Shown here piece after piece: positions 1 through 8,073 of a DNA stretch of 64,000 bases. Each line of letters opens with the position of its first letter. Position 1 is the first letter of the stretch. Source of the DNA: Candidatus Desulfovibrio intestinavium (GTDB lineage Bacteria; Desulfobacterota; Desulfovibrionia; Desulfovibrionales; Desulfovibrionaceae); contig DWZD01000007.1 in assembly GCA_019118345.1 (NCBI GenBank), positions 1 through 64,000 of the forward strand. Direction: 5' to 3'. The notes beneath the pieces are model-generated. The model worked only from the letters and a program-made list of their open reading frames with translations, was not told where the DNA came from and did no database searches. The translations under genes were made by a program, and so were the position numbers.

Positions 1-615
1 TTTGGCGGTATCCAATTTCGCGATACTAAGTCTGGAGATTTAATAGATATTATTCAATATATCAGGCGTAGTACAAAATTTAAATTGATAAATACTATTA
101 TTTGGTATTATAAGAATGGTATGTCTGCACATAGATATTTCGCAAACAGGCATGAAGAGGTTATTTGGTTAGCAAAGTCAAATGATTATTATTTTGATTT
201 AGACGCAGTCAGAGAACCATATTCAGAGAAAGATTTAAAGCTGGCATTAAAGGATAAGCGTCTTAATCCAGAAAACACGATAAAAGGGAAAAATCCTACT
301 AATGTTTGGCAAATAGGGAGGTTAAACGGAAATAGTAAAGAGCGAGTAGGACACCCAACTCAGAAACCAATTGAGATTATTAGCCGTTTTGTCAAATCAC
401 TTTCGTATCCAGGTTCAGTAGTTCTTGACTTTTTTGCTGGAAGCGGAACTGTTGGTAGAGTGTGTATTACAGAGGGGCGGCACTGCTTAATGTGTGATAG
501 TGATCCTGCTTCAAAGGACTATTTCAATAAGCATATTGAATTGATGAAAAACCTTGAGCAAGATTCTGAGTATGAAGACATTGAAAGTACTAGTAAATTT
601 TTTAACATTGAATAA
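1..615 (+). CDS. Adenine-N6 DNA methyltransferase, M.RsrI-like, 5'-truncated by window edge
   Basis: The reading frame is open from base 1, so the start and the DPPY catalytic motif lie outside the window; about 204 C-terminal residues are present. The sequence reads FGGIQF, then NGMSAHRYFANRHEE, FDLDAVREPY, RVGHPTQKP and the SAM-binding motif DFFAGSGTVGRV near the C-terminus. That order (catalytic motif first, SAM motif last) is the beta class, and the match is to M.RsrI, which methylates GAATTC. A gene for an EcoRI-like nuclease lies 15 bases downstream on the same strand, so this is the protecting half of a restriction-modification pair. Base composition is much more AT-rich than the rest of the window, a sign of transfer. 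Confidence 0.9.
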   Translation, partial: FGGIQFRDTKSGDLIDIIQYIRRSTKFKLINTIIWYYKNGMSAHRYFANRHEEVIWLAKSNDYYFDLDAVREPYSEKDLKLALKDKRLNPENTIKGKNPTNVWQIGRLNGNSKERVGHPTQKPIEIISRFVKSLSYPGSVVLDFFAGSGTVGRVCITEGRHCLMCDSDPASKDYFNKHIELMKNLEQDSEYEDIESTSKFFNIE

Positions 616-629
616 TGGAGTACATAGAA

Positions 630-1473
630 ATGAAAAAAGGACAGTCAAATAGATTGACAGTACAGCAAAAAGGTGGACAAGGGCCTATAACAATATTTCA
701 TCAAGATGCCCAAATACATGATGAAGGAGTCGGAAATGCCTCTCTTTTTGTAAAAAAGACAACTTGAGATTGAATTTCCCATGCTTAAATTTAGATATAG
801 AAAGGACTTGTATAAAAGAGAAATCAATGAATATTTGAGAAAGATTGATGCATATCTTGGGCAAACACTTTTTGTAGAAAGCGCAAGTATAAGACCAGAT
901 GGTGGGCTCATAGAAGTACAAGACGATAAAGGTAATTGGCGTGTTGTATTAGTATCTGAGGCAAAACATCAAGGGAAAGATATTGAAAATATTAGAGTTG
1001 GCAAGCTTGTTGGCAAGAAAAATAATCAAGATTTAATGGCAGCAGGAAATGCAATCGAAAGAGCATATAAAAATGTAAATGAAATTGCTAATTTCATGCT
1101 ATCAGAACGATATTTTCCTTATATTCTGTTCTTAGAGGGGTCCAATTTTTTGACGCAAAATGTAACTGTTGTAAGACCTGATGGCAGAGAAGTGACATTA
1201 GTTTATAATGACGGTACGTTGAATAGGCTTGATAGATTAACCGCTGCAAATTACGGAATGCCCATAAATACTAATCTTTGCGAAAATAGATTTGTAAGAT
1301 GTAACGGTGTAAATATCATGCTGCAAGCTGCTTCCATTTACACAAAAGGTGAGGGCGGGCATTGGGATAATAAAGATATGGCTATAATAATGCGTGAGGT
1401 TGCAATGACTTCGTTGAAAATGTTGGGGTCTGATCTTTTTAATCAGATTACAAAACAAAATAGTCTATATTGA
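630..1473 (+). pseudogene. EcoRI/RsrI-type restriction endonuclease, frameshifted at a poly-A run
   Basis: An N-terminal part starts at ATG 630 (MKKGQSNRLTVQQ, like the EcoRI N-terminus) and runs to SLFVKK, then hits TGA at 765-767. The frame resumes one base off as KRQLEIEFPMLKFRYRKDLYK and continues to 1473. The change point is a six-A run at 752-757; with five As the frame is open and gives about 280 residues, close to EcoRI (277). Catalytic residues are intact: PDGG (the Asp), then SEAKHQGK (Glu and Lys), and the DNA-contacting DLMAAGNAIER segment is conserved, so GAATTC recognition is predicted. Either the nuclease is dead, the run is variable between cells, or the extra A is a sequencing error. 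A start at 781 would lack the N-terminal arm. Confidence 0.88.
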
Positions 1474-1528
1474 CTTTTTATAAAATATGATATAATAATA
1501 TAAAGCCGAAAAATGGCTTTCGGCTCAA

Positions 1529-1560
1529 GCCCTCTGCACTCACGCAGGGGGCTTTTCGTT
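1529..1560 (+). terminator. Rho-independent terminator after the restriction gene
   Basis: A 9-bp stem (1529-1537 with 1544-1552, one G-T pair) with loop ACTCAC is followed by TTTTCGTTT. A smaller hairpin (AGCCGAAA / TTTCGGCT) lies just before it. Confidence 0.8.
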
Positions 1561-1582
1561 TATTATAAGACAGGAGTTATTT

Positions 1583-1966
1583 ATGTCTTACACGAAAGAA
1601 ATGTGTTTGTACCTTCTCGACAACCCCGACAACATTGAAGCTGAATCTCTTACCCAGTGCGTTGAGCGGCAAGTCTTCCAAGCCATGAATAAAGCCATAT
1701 CCATGCGTGTTGGCGACAGAACGCCGTGGCGCGGCCAGTACGCGCTCGTGACCGGCGATGACGAGGAGCACGAAGAAACGTGGTTTGCCTGCGCTCATTG
1801 CCGTACAAAGCCAACAGTGATCCCCTCGTGTGCTTTCGGTTGCGGGAGAACGGGTGAAGGCCGTTTACCCGCCGAAGCAGTAGTAGAGGAAAGAGGGGGG
1901 GCGTGTCGTTTTACACGCCTCCTTTTCTTCTTTCCTGCCCAAAGAACGCTCAAGAGGTGTAGTTAA
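1583..1966 (+). CDS. Small hypothetical protein, possibly a degraded island gene
   Basis: A 127-residue ORF begins at ATG 1583 after an AGGAG ribosome site (1573 region). The first 70 residues (MSYTKEMCLYLLDNPDNIEAE...) look like a soluble acidic protein; the rest, rich in Cys, Arg and Phe, does not look like natural protein. A strong terminator hairpin (1897-1928) sits inside the 3' end of the frame, which is not expected for an intact gene, so the C-terminus may be a frameshifted tail. I do not recognise the family. It lies between the restriction gene and tRNA-Ser and probably belongs to the acquired island. Confidence 0.45.
   Translation: MSYTKEMCLYLLDNPDNIEAESLTQCVERQVFQAMNKAISMRVGDRTPWRGQYALVTGDDEEHEETWFACAHCRTKPTVIPSCAFGCGRTGEGRLPAEAVVEERGGACRFTRLLFFFPAQRTLKRCS
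1897..1928 (+). terminator. Rho-independent terminator inside the 3' end of the small ORF
   Basis: A 10-bp stem (1897-1906 with 1913-1922, one G-T pair), loop CGTTTT, followed by TTTTCTTC. Confidence 0.7.
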
Positions 1967-2088
1967 GGGGAAAGATTGAGAGCTTGGCTTCGCAAAACGG
2001 TAAAATCGGCATAGTACGCGTATAACTGTATGATAATATTATATACGGAAAAGAATTACTTTAGAGAGAGTTATATGCCAATTCGTTA

Positions 2089-2125
2089 AAAGCCGGTAAG
2101 CTACTTGCTGTAACCTACCGGCTTT
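2089..2125 (-). terminator. Terminator of the tRNA-Ser gene
   Basis: A perfect 10-bp stem, AAAGCCGGTA (2089-2098) with TACCGGCTTT (2116-2125), and a 17-base loop. Read on the minus strand it follows the tRNA 3' end and runs into TTTT, so it most likely ends the tRNA transcript. Confidence 0.75.
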
Positions 2126-2135
2126 ACTGCCTCAG

Positions 2136-2230
2136 TGGCGGAGAGGGAGGGATTTGAACCCTCGATACAGGTTTAAGCCCGTATACTCGCTTAGCAGGCG
2201 AGCTCCTTCGGCCGACTCGGACACCTCTCC
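2136..2230 (-). tRNA. tRNA-Ser(GCT), CCA encoded
   Basis: The minus strand folds as a tRNA with a long variable arm: acceptor GGAGAGG with CCTCTCC, discriminator G and encoded CCA, anticodon loop CTGCTAA giving anticodon GCT, and T-loop GGTTCAAATCC. The 95-base length fits tRNA-Ser. Its 3' end points to the AT-rich island, the usual side for tRNA-targeted integration. Confidence 0.95.
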
Positions 2231-2258
2231 ACATGTGACGAATCACACTGCGATAAAC

Positions 2259-2287
2259 ACCCTAGTCCGCACCGCAGCCTCTGTCAA
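2259..2287 (-). promoter_or_regulatory. Sigma-70-type promoter of tRNA-Ser
   Basis: On the minus strand TTGACA (2287-2282) is followed after 17 bases by TAGGGT (2264-2259), about 28 bases before the tRNA. Confidence 0.6.
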
Positions 2288-2388
2288 GCGCTTTTTCGCG
2301 GAAGCTCGCCGCCGTCGTGCAGGGGGCATGCGTTGACCCCGTGCGCGGGCTTGCGTATATTGACGCCTCATTTACTGCGAGGAATGTC

Positions 2389-4107
2389 ATGAGCGAAACG
2401 ACGCTTTTCCAGAACGCCCCGGACGAGGGCGAAGGCGCTGCCCGGGCCGGGGTGGACTTTGTCCGCGCCCGCATCATGGACGACAATGCTTCCGGTCGCT
2501 TTGACGGCAGGGTGCATACGCGCTTCCCCCCCGAACCCAACGGTTATCTGCATCTGGGGCATGCCAAGTCCATCTGCCTGAATTTCGGCGTGGCCCGCGA
2601 ATTTGGCGGCCTCTGCAACCTGCGCTTTGACGACACCAATCCCACCAAGGAAGATACGGAATATGTGGACGCCATCCGGGAGGATGTGCGCTGGCTGGGC
2701 GGCGACTGGCAGGACAGGGAGTTTTACGCCTCCGACTATTTTGAACGACTCTATGGCTATGCCGAGGAGCTGATCCGGCTCGGCAAGGCCTATGTGGATG
2801 ACCTGAGCGCCGACGAAATCCGCGAATACCGGGGCACGCTCACCCGCCCCGGGCGGGAGAGTCCCTGCCGCAACCGCAGCGTGGAGGAGAATCTCGATCT
2901 CTTCCGGCGCATGCGGGCCGGGGAATTTGCCGACGGCGAGCATGTCCTGCGGGCGAAAATCGACATGGCTTCGCCCAATCTCGTCATGCGCGATCCCACG
3001 CTCTACCGCATCCGGCATGCGCATCATCACCGCACGGGCGATGCCTGGTGCATCTATCCCATGTACGATTTCACGCATTGCCTGTCGGATTCCATCGAGG
3101 GCATCACCCATTCCCTCTGCACCCTGGAATTCGTCAACAACCGTGAATTGTACGACTGGGTGCTGGATACCCTGGGCCTGTACCATCCCCAGCAGCTGGA
3201 ATTTGCCCGCCTGAGCCTCACCCATACGGTGCTTTCCAAGCGCAAGCTCATTCAGCTGGTGCAGGAGGGCCATGTGCGCGGCTGGGACGATCCGCGCATG
3301 CCCACCCTCTGCGGCCTGCGGCGGCGCGGCGTGCCGCCCGAAGCCCTGCACGACTTCTGCCGCCGCATCGGGCTGGCCCGCGCCGATTCCACGGTGGAAT
3401 ACTCCCTGCTGGAATTTTGCATCCGTGAGTACCTCAACGCCCATACCGCGCGCGTCATGGCCGTGCTGGATCCGGTGAAGGTGGTCATTGAAAACTATCC
3501 CGAAGGGCAGGAAGAATGTTTCGACATGCCCTATCATCCCGAAGACGCGAGCTATGGCACGCGACGGGTGCCCTTTTCCCGCGAACTGTGGATCGAGCGT
3601 GACGACTTCCGGCAGGAGCCGCCCAAGAAGTACCACCGCCTTGCGCCGGGTGCGGAAGTACGGCTGCGCTATGCCTATTTCATCACCTGCCGCGAAGCCG
3701 TATATGATGCCGCCGGCCGGCTGACCGAACTGCGCTGCGTCTACGATCCGCAAAGCCGCGGCGGCCAGAGTCCCGACGGGCGCAAGGTCAAGGGCACCAT
3801 TCACTGGGTCAGCGCGGCCCACGCCCTGCCCGCTACGGTGCGCCTGTACGAGCACCTTTTCGCGGCGGAAAATCCCAATGCCATGCCCGAGGGCCAGACC
3901 TTCCTCGATGCGCTCAATCCCGACTCCCTCCGGGAAACGGCGGCCATGCTGGAACCCGCGCTGGCCGATCTGCCCGTGGGGCGCACCGTGCAGTTCGAGC
4001 GTCTCGGCTACTTCTGCAAGGATGCCGACAGCACGGCGCAGGGCGCGGTCTTCAATCGCACCGTGGGCCTGCGCGACAGCTGGGCCAAGATGGAAAAGAA
4101 CGCCTGA
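2389..4107 (+). CDS. glnS: Glutaminyl-tRNA synthetase
   Basis: Class I synthetase of 572 residues that charges tRNA-Gln with glutamine in the cytosol. The HIGH-type signature is PNGYLHLGH, preceded by RFPPEP; the KMSKS-type loop is VLSKRKL; the catalytic core has [10 protein letters not shown]. The C-terminal beta-barrel anticodon domain includes [10 protein letters not shown] and GTIHWV. I chose ATG 2389 because GAGGA lies 6 bases upstream; an in-frame upstream start at 2317 lacks a ribosome site. Possession of GlnRS means the cell need not rely on Glu-tRNA-Gln amidation. The gene stands alone between two tRNA genes. Confidence 0.97.
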   Translation: MSETTLFQNAPDEGEGAARAGVDFVRARIMDDNASGRFDGRVHTRFPPEPNGYLHLGHAKSICLNFGVAREFGGLCNLRFDDTNPTKEDTEYVDAIREDVRWLGGDWQDREFYASDYFERLYGYAEELIRLGKAYVDDLSADEIREYRGTLTRPGRESPCRNRSVEENLDLFRRMRAGEFADGEHVLRAKIDMASPNLVMRDPTLYRIRHAHHHRTGDAWCIYPMYDFTHCLSDSIEGITHSLCTLEFVNNRELYDWVLDTLGLYHPQQLEFARLSLTHTVLSKRKLIQLVQEGHVRGWDDPRMPTLCGLRRRGVPPEALHDFCRRIGLARADSTVEYSLLEFCIREYLNAHTARVMAVLDPVKVVIENYPEGQEECFDMPYHPEDASYGTRRVPFSRELWIERDDFRQEPPKKYHRLAPGAEVRLRYAYFITCREAVYDAAGRLTELRCVYDPQSRGGQSPDGRKVKGTIHWVSAAHALPATVRLYEHLFAAENPNAMPEGQTFLDALNPDSLRETAAMLEPALADLPVGRTVQFERLGYFCKDADSTAQGAVFNRTVGLRDSWAKMEKNA

Positions 4108-4121
4108 CCCGTGCATATGGC

Positions 4122-4150
4122 TTGACAGACGGACTGTTCCGGCGTAAATG
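4122..4150 (+). promoter_or_regulatory. Promoter of tRNA-Lys
   Basis: TTGACA (4122-4127), 17-base spacer, TAAATG (4145-4150), ending 15 bases before the tRNA. Confidence 0.6.
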
Positions 4151-4165
4151 AGACAGCAATCCAAT

Positions 4166-4241
4166 GGGTCGTTAACTCAGTAGGTAGAGTATCTGCCTTT
4201 TAAGCAGAGAGTCGCAGGTTCGATCCCCGCACGACCCACCA
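4166..4241 (+). tRNA. tRNA-Lys(TTT), CCA encoded
   Basis: A 76-base cloverleaf: acceptor GGGTCGT with ACGACCC, anticodon loop CTTTTAA (anticodon TTT), T-loop GGTTCGATCC, encoded CCA. Confidence 0.96.
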
Positions 4242-4250
4242 GACACAACA

Positions 4251-4277
4251 AGCCCCTGTTCGCGCAGGGGCTTTTTT
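4251..4277 (+). terminator. Terminator of tRNA-Lys
   Basis: AGCCCCTG (4251-4258), loop TTCGCG, CAGGGGCT (4265-4272), then a T run. Confidence 0.9.
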
Positions 4278-4401
4278 GCAGGCCGTCAGCTGCAAACGCG
4301 GGCGGCGGGCCGCGCCGCAAGGGCACGACCCGCCTTGGGGGAGTTGGCTGCATGGGAAGCGCCGCCGGGCCGGAGAGTTCCGGGCCGGGAGAACGTGCGG
4401 C

Positions 4402-5763
4402 CTAGCATTCCGGAGCGGCAAAGGGGCGATAGCGGCGTTCGTACCGTTCGGCCAGCTCCAGCAGGCAGGCGTCGCTGCCCGGTTGGCCCACCAGCTGCAT
4501 GCCGCAGGGCATGCCGTCCACGAGTCCGCCCGGATAGACCAGCACCGGATTGCCCGTCATGCTGAAAAGATTCATCAGCAAGCGCGCCTCGCGATAGGTC
4601 GCATTGGGCGCATCCAGACGCGGCGCCGTCAGAAAGGCCGTGGGCAGCAGCAGGGCGCAGAGCTTTTCCCGGGTAAAGAAGGCCTGCGTGGCCTCGCCCA
4701 GTTCGCGGCGTCCGGTTTCGGCGGCGGCATGAACTTCGGGGGGCATGTCCCGCCCCGCCGCATAGTCGGCGGCCGGTATGGCGTGCATGCGGTTGCGGGC
4801 CGGGCTGCCTTCCACATCCCCGCGCACGTCGCGGTGGAATTCATGACTGCGCAGGCTGTCCACAATGCCGCCGATCCCGTCCTCCACCAGCAGGGGAAAG
4901 TCCACGTCCGTCACCTCGCAGCCCAGAGCCGCCCAGCGTTCGATGCTCGCTTCGTAGCGGTCGGCAATGGCGGCTTGCGCCTTTGCGGCTTCCTGCCGTA
5001 CCAGCGCCCGCATGACGCCCAGCCGCGGACGTTCAGGCAGGGGCGCGGCTGGCGGATCCCCCTGCAGCATGGCCCGCAGCAAAAGCTGCATGTCGGCGGC
5101 CGAGACGGTCAGCAGGCCCGGCACGTCCATGCTGGCCGCCCGGGGGTAGATGCCCCGCATGGGCAGCAGACCCCAGCTCGGACGCAGGCCGAACAAGCCG
5201 CACCAGCCAGCGGGCAGGCGAATGGAGCCGCCGGTATCCGTGCCCAGGGCGGCGCAGCACATGCCCGCCGCCACAGCCGCGGCGCTGCCGCTGGACGAAC
5301 CGCCCGGCGAACAGTGCCGCGACATGTGCCAGGGATTGACCGTCGGCCCCCAGCAGGAGGTGCGCCCGCTGACATGGGCGGCAAATTCATCCATGTTGGT
5401 CTTGCCCAGTATGATGGCCCCGGCCCGGCGCAGGCCCTCGATGACGGCGGCATCCCGCGCAGCCGCCGGCGCGGCGGCGAAGATGGGGCTGGCCACGGTC
5501 GTGGGCAGGCCTTCCACGTCGATATTGTCCTTCACGAGCAGGGGAATGCCGTGCAGGGGGCCGTAATCCCTGCCGCCGCGCAGCTCTTCCTCAAGGCGCA
5601 GAGCCGTGCTTTCCGCATCCTGCGTCAGGGTGATGACGGCATTGAGCTTGTCGTTGAGCCGGGCGATGTTCTGGCGGCAGCGGTGGAGCAGGTCAGGAAC
5701 GGTCAGGCTGCCCCGGCGAAGGGCGGCAGCCGTTTCGATCAGATTGGCGGGTGCGGAATTCAT
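4402..5763 (-). CDS. Amidase-signature family amidohydrolase
   Basis: A 453-residue amidase-signature enzyme. The Ser-cisSer-Lys triad is visible: Lys in LLVKDNIDVEG, the Gly/Ser-rich stretch SPGGSSSGSAAAVAAG, and the nucleophile region GTDTGGSIRLPA. Such enzymes hydrolyse amides to acid plus ammonia; GatA belongs to the same family, but there is no gatB or gatC here and the C-terminus is amidase-like, so a catabolic amidase or amide hydrolase is more likely. Its start overlaps the stop of the upstream transporter gene by four bases (ATGA), so the two are co-translated and the transporter probably imports the amide substrate. The substrate cannot be told from sequence. Confidence 0.88.
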   Translation of the reverse strand: MNSAPANLIETAAALRRGSLTVPDLLHRCRQNIARLNDKLNAVITLTQDAESTALRLEEELRGGRDYGPLHGIPLLVKDNIDVEGLPTTVASPIFAAAPAAARDAAVIEGLRRAGAIILGKTNMDEFAAHVSGRTSCWGPTVNPWHMSRHCSPGGSSSGSAAAVAAGMCCAALGTDTGGSIRLPAGWCGLFGLRPSWGLLPMRGIYPRAASMDVPGLLTVSAADMQLLLRAMLQGDPPAAPLPERPRLGVMRALVRQEAAKAQAAIADRYEASIERWAALGCEVTDVDFPLLVEDGIGGIVDSLRSHEFHRDVRGDVEGSPARNRMHAIPAADYAAGRDMPPEVHAAAETGRRELGEATQAFFTREKLCALLLPTAFLTAPRLDAPNATYREARLLMNLFSMTGNPVLVYPGGLVDGMPCGMQLVGQPGSDACLLELAERYERRYRPFAAPEC

Positions 5764-7169
5764 GCCGACTTCTCCGTGGTGTCCGCAGCGGTGGAATCCA
5801 CGCTGCGGCGGGCGGTTTCCTGACCCCAGATCCAGAGGGCGACAATGGCGATGCCGAAGGCCACGGCCATGAAGGTGAACACGGCCGACATGCCGCCGAG
5901 ATTGAGGAAGAAGGCCAGATAATTGGTGGCCAGCACGCCGCCCACGATGCGCGAAACGGCCTCGCCAAAGCCCGTGCCCACCCCGCGCAGTTCCGTCGGG
6001 TACTGCTCGGCCACATAGACCTTGCAGATGGGCATGATGCCCGTGCCGAAAAAGGCCACAAAGGCCCCGATGACCAGCAGGGCGGTCATGCTAGAGGTGG
6101 CGGTCAGCAGGAAGAGGGCAATGATGGTAATGATGACGTAGAGACTCCAGATGGGCTTGCGTCCGTAGCGGTCGGCCAGCGGCCCCATGACGATGGAGCC
6201 GATGCCGCCCAGCACGGTCATCACGCCGGCCAGGATGACGGAATTGGCAAGCTCGAAACCGTAGTTGGTGAGGATGGTCGGCACATAGACCAGCACGACA
6301 TACCAGGTGATGAGTCCGGCGGAAAACATGGACCATGACACAAGGGAGCGGCTCAGGTACGGCGAGCAGAACAGGCGCGTCCATTGACGGCTGCCGGCTG
6401 CCGTGGCGGCGGAGGCCTGCCGCAGGTTGTTCAGCACGTTCTCGTCGATATATCTGTCGTCGTGGGGGACGCCTGCGCTGCGTTCCAGGCGTTCCACAAG
6501 CTGCCGCACTTCCTCGTGGCGGCCCTTCTTCATGAGCCAGCGCGGGGACTCAGGCAGCCAGCGATGGAAGAAATAGAGGCAGAAAATGGGAATGCCGCCC
6601 ACGATGAAGGGAACCCGCCAGGCGGTTTCCGGCTCAAAGCTGCGGATGGCCCAGGAGCCGCAAAGGGTGGGCAGCAGATAGGCCGCAGTCAGAATGGCGT
6701 TGCAGATGCAGACGAGGTTTCCGCGCGAACGCGCAGGGGCGATTTCCGAAATCATGAGATAGGGCAGGGGAAAAACCGCCCCGGCGCCCAGACCGGCAAT
6801 GAAGCGCATGGCCACAATCCAGCCGATATGGGCAAAGAGGCTGCCGATCAGAGTGAAAAAGGTGAAGATGAACACGCCCCAGAGCAGGACGCGCTTGCGA
6901 CCGTAACGGTCTGTAAGAAAGCCCGCTGAGGCCGTGCCGATGACCACGCCCATGGTGGAGCAGGAACCCAGCAGGCCCACCATTTCCGGATCCAGATTCC
7001 AGAGTTGCTTCAGTACGGCGAGCACCTGGCCGATCATGCCGATGTCAAAGGCTTCCATGACCCAGCAGAGGGAGAGCAGGCCGACGAGCAGGCGCACTTC
7101 TTTGTTCATGGGCATCCTGTCCAGACGGGAAATGAGGTTGGCCTCCAGACGTAAACGATCTTCTTGCAT
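5760..7169 (-). CDS. MFS transporter, metabolite:H+ symporter type
   Basis: A 469-residue inner-membrane carrier with about 12 hydrophobic segments and the MFS loop motif twice: DRYGRKRVLLWG after TM2 and DRYGRKPIWS after TM8. PESPRWLMKKGR in the central loop places it in the sugar/organic-acid branch of MFS. ATG 7169 is preferred because AAGGAG lies 8 bases upstream; the frame is open to 7238 but without a ribosome site. It overlaps the amidase start by four bases, forming a two-gene operon. A perfect 11-bp inverted repeat 60-100 bases upstream is a likely operator. Confidence 0.88.
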   Translation of the reverse strand: MQEDRLRLEANLISRLDRMPMNKEVRLLVGLLSLCWVMEAFDIGMIGQVLAVLKQLWNLDPEMVGLLGSCSTMGVVIGTASAGFLTDRYGRKRVLLWGVFIFTFFTLIGSLFAHIGWIVAMRFIAGLGAGAVFPLPYLMISEIAPARSRGNLVCICNAILTAAYLLPTLCGSWAIRSFEPETAWRVPFIVGGIPIFCLYFFHRWLPESPRWLMKKGRHEEVRQLVERLERSAGVPHDDRYIDENVLNNLRQASAATAAGSRQWTRLFCSPYLSRSLVSWSMFSAGLITWYVVLVYVPTILTNYGFELANSVILAGVMTVLGGIGSIVMGPLADRYGRKPIWSLYVIITIIALFLLTATSSMTALLVIGAFVAFFGTGIMPICKVYVAEQYPTELRGVGTGFGEAVSRIVGGVLATNYLAFFLNLGGMSAVFTFMAVAFGIAIVALWIWGQETARRSVDSTAADTTEKSA

Positions 7170-7230
7170 GGGGGGCACTCCTTGTTGGTAGAGGGGGGAG
7201 GTTTGCCATGCCTTTTCAATATTCGAGCCA

Positions 7231-7271
7231 ATTTTCACAATCTGGGGAGCTTTGCGCGTTATTGTGAAAAT
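7231..7271. promoter_or_regulatory. Perfect 11-bp inverted repeat, candidate operator of the MFS/amidase operon
   Basis: ATTTTCACAAT (7231-7241) and ATTGTGAAAAT (7261-7271) are exact reverse complements, separated by 19 bases, so centre-to-centre distance is 30 bp (about three helical turns). It lies just upstream of the MFS start. The rest of 7170-7542 holds no gene that I can support, apart from the terminator at 7457-7477. Confidence 0.6.
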
Positions 7272-7449
7272 TCAGTGCATTGCATGGTTGTGTGCAAAGT
7301 GAATCTGCCCATGTGCTGCCTTGAAATGCGGACAGAATGTCTGGCTTGTCCAAAAAATCACACAGTCTGACCCGCGGCGTGGGACGCGAGCCGGGCTGCC
7401 GCCGCTGAGGCGGGCAGCAAACAGCTGTGGGACAGCAGAATATGCGCGC

Positions 7450-7477
7450 AAAAAAAGGCCGCCCCATCGGGGCGGCC
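7450..7477 (-). terminator. Terminator of the lipoprotein gene
   Basis: GGCCGCCCC (7457-7465), loop of three, GGGGCGGCC (7469-7477); on the minus strand it runs into seven Ts. Confidence 0.9.
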
Positions 7478-7542
7478 CGCAAGATGATCAGGGACGTTAT
7501 GCCGGCGGACGCGGCGCTCAGGCGCAGGCCGCAAGCGCAGAA

Positions 7543-7983
7543 CTATTTGCCTTCAACGAAGATTTCCGCCGTGCGGACGCTGAGCGGCTGCCCGCCGCCG
7601 AAGGGCATGGCGGAAACGGCGTAGACATAGCGCCGTTCCTTGCCGGCGGGGGGGCAGGGGCCGGAATAGAGTTTGGTCAGGCCGCCCTCGGGAATCTGGC
7701 CCGAGCCGTCATGGCTCCAGGTGCCGCCGCCCAGCAGGCGTTCGACGGGTTCCTGTTCCATCAGGCGCACCTCAAAATAGGCGGTTCCCCGGGGAGCATT
7801 GGTCACGATGATGTTGGGGGAGATGCGCGAACAGCGGTGCACTGGCCGGAAGTCCACTTCCACGGTCATGCCCTGGGCATCGGGAGGCAACGCTTCCTCC
7901 TTGCTTCCGCAGGCCGCAAGACCGCTGACGGACAAGAGAAAGGTCAGCACAACGCCCTGTCGGGCGGCAAAAAATTTCCGCAT
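7543..7983 (-). CDS. Lipoprotein with PEBP-like features
   Basis: A 146-residue protein with a type II signal peptide: MRKFFAARQ, hydrophobic stretch, lipobox SGLAAC, so it is predicted to be lipid-anchored. ATG 7983 has GGGAGGA 5 bases upstream; longer starts up to 8115 have none. The mature part contains SPNIIVTNAPRGTAYFEV and SGPCPPAGKERRYVYAV, which resemble the ligand-pocket segments of phosphatidylethanolamine-binding-protein (YbhB-like) folds. That assignment is from motif resemblance only. It is divergent from the aminotransferase gene and followed by its own terminator. Confidence 0.7.
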   Translation of the reverse strand: MRKFFAARQGVVLTFLLSVSGLAACGSKEEALPPDAQGMTVEVDFRPVHRCSRISPNIIVTNAPRGTAYFEVRLMEQEPVERLLGGGTWSHDGSGQIPEGGLTKLYSGPCPPAGKERRYVYAVSAMPFGGGQPLSVRTAEIFVEGK

Positions 7984-8073
7984 GAAGTCCTCCCTCGATA
8001 GGAATTGCAAAACAGAGCCTTTCCACGGTATAACCAATCCCCCACAGAATGACAACTTGTTTAGGAGATCACC

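Noticed and set aside
781-1473. Intact short endonuclease starting at ATG 781
   Set aside because: It would lack the N-terminal arm, which is clearly encoded in the other frame from 630, and ATG 781 has no ribosome site; a frameshifted full gene explains both parts.
2368-4164. Minus-strand frame of 598 codons opposite glnS
   Set aside because: Fully covered by glutaminyl-tRNA synthetase, which has all family motifs.
4402-5763. GatA of the tRNA-dependent amidotransferase
   Set aside because: No gatB or gatC is present, it is coupled to a transporter, and a true GlnRS is encoded next door.
4276-5823. Plus-strand frame of 515 codons opposite the amidase
   Set aside because: Antisense to an amidase with intact active-site motifs and translational coupling.
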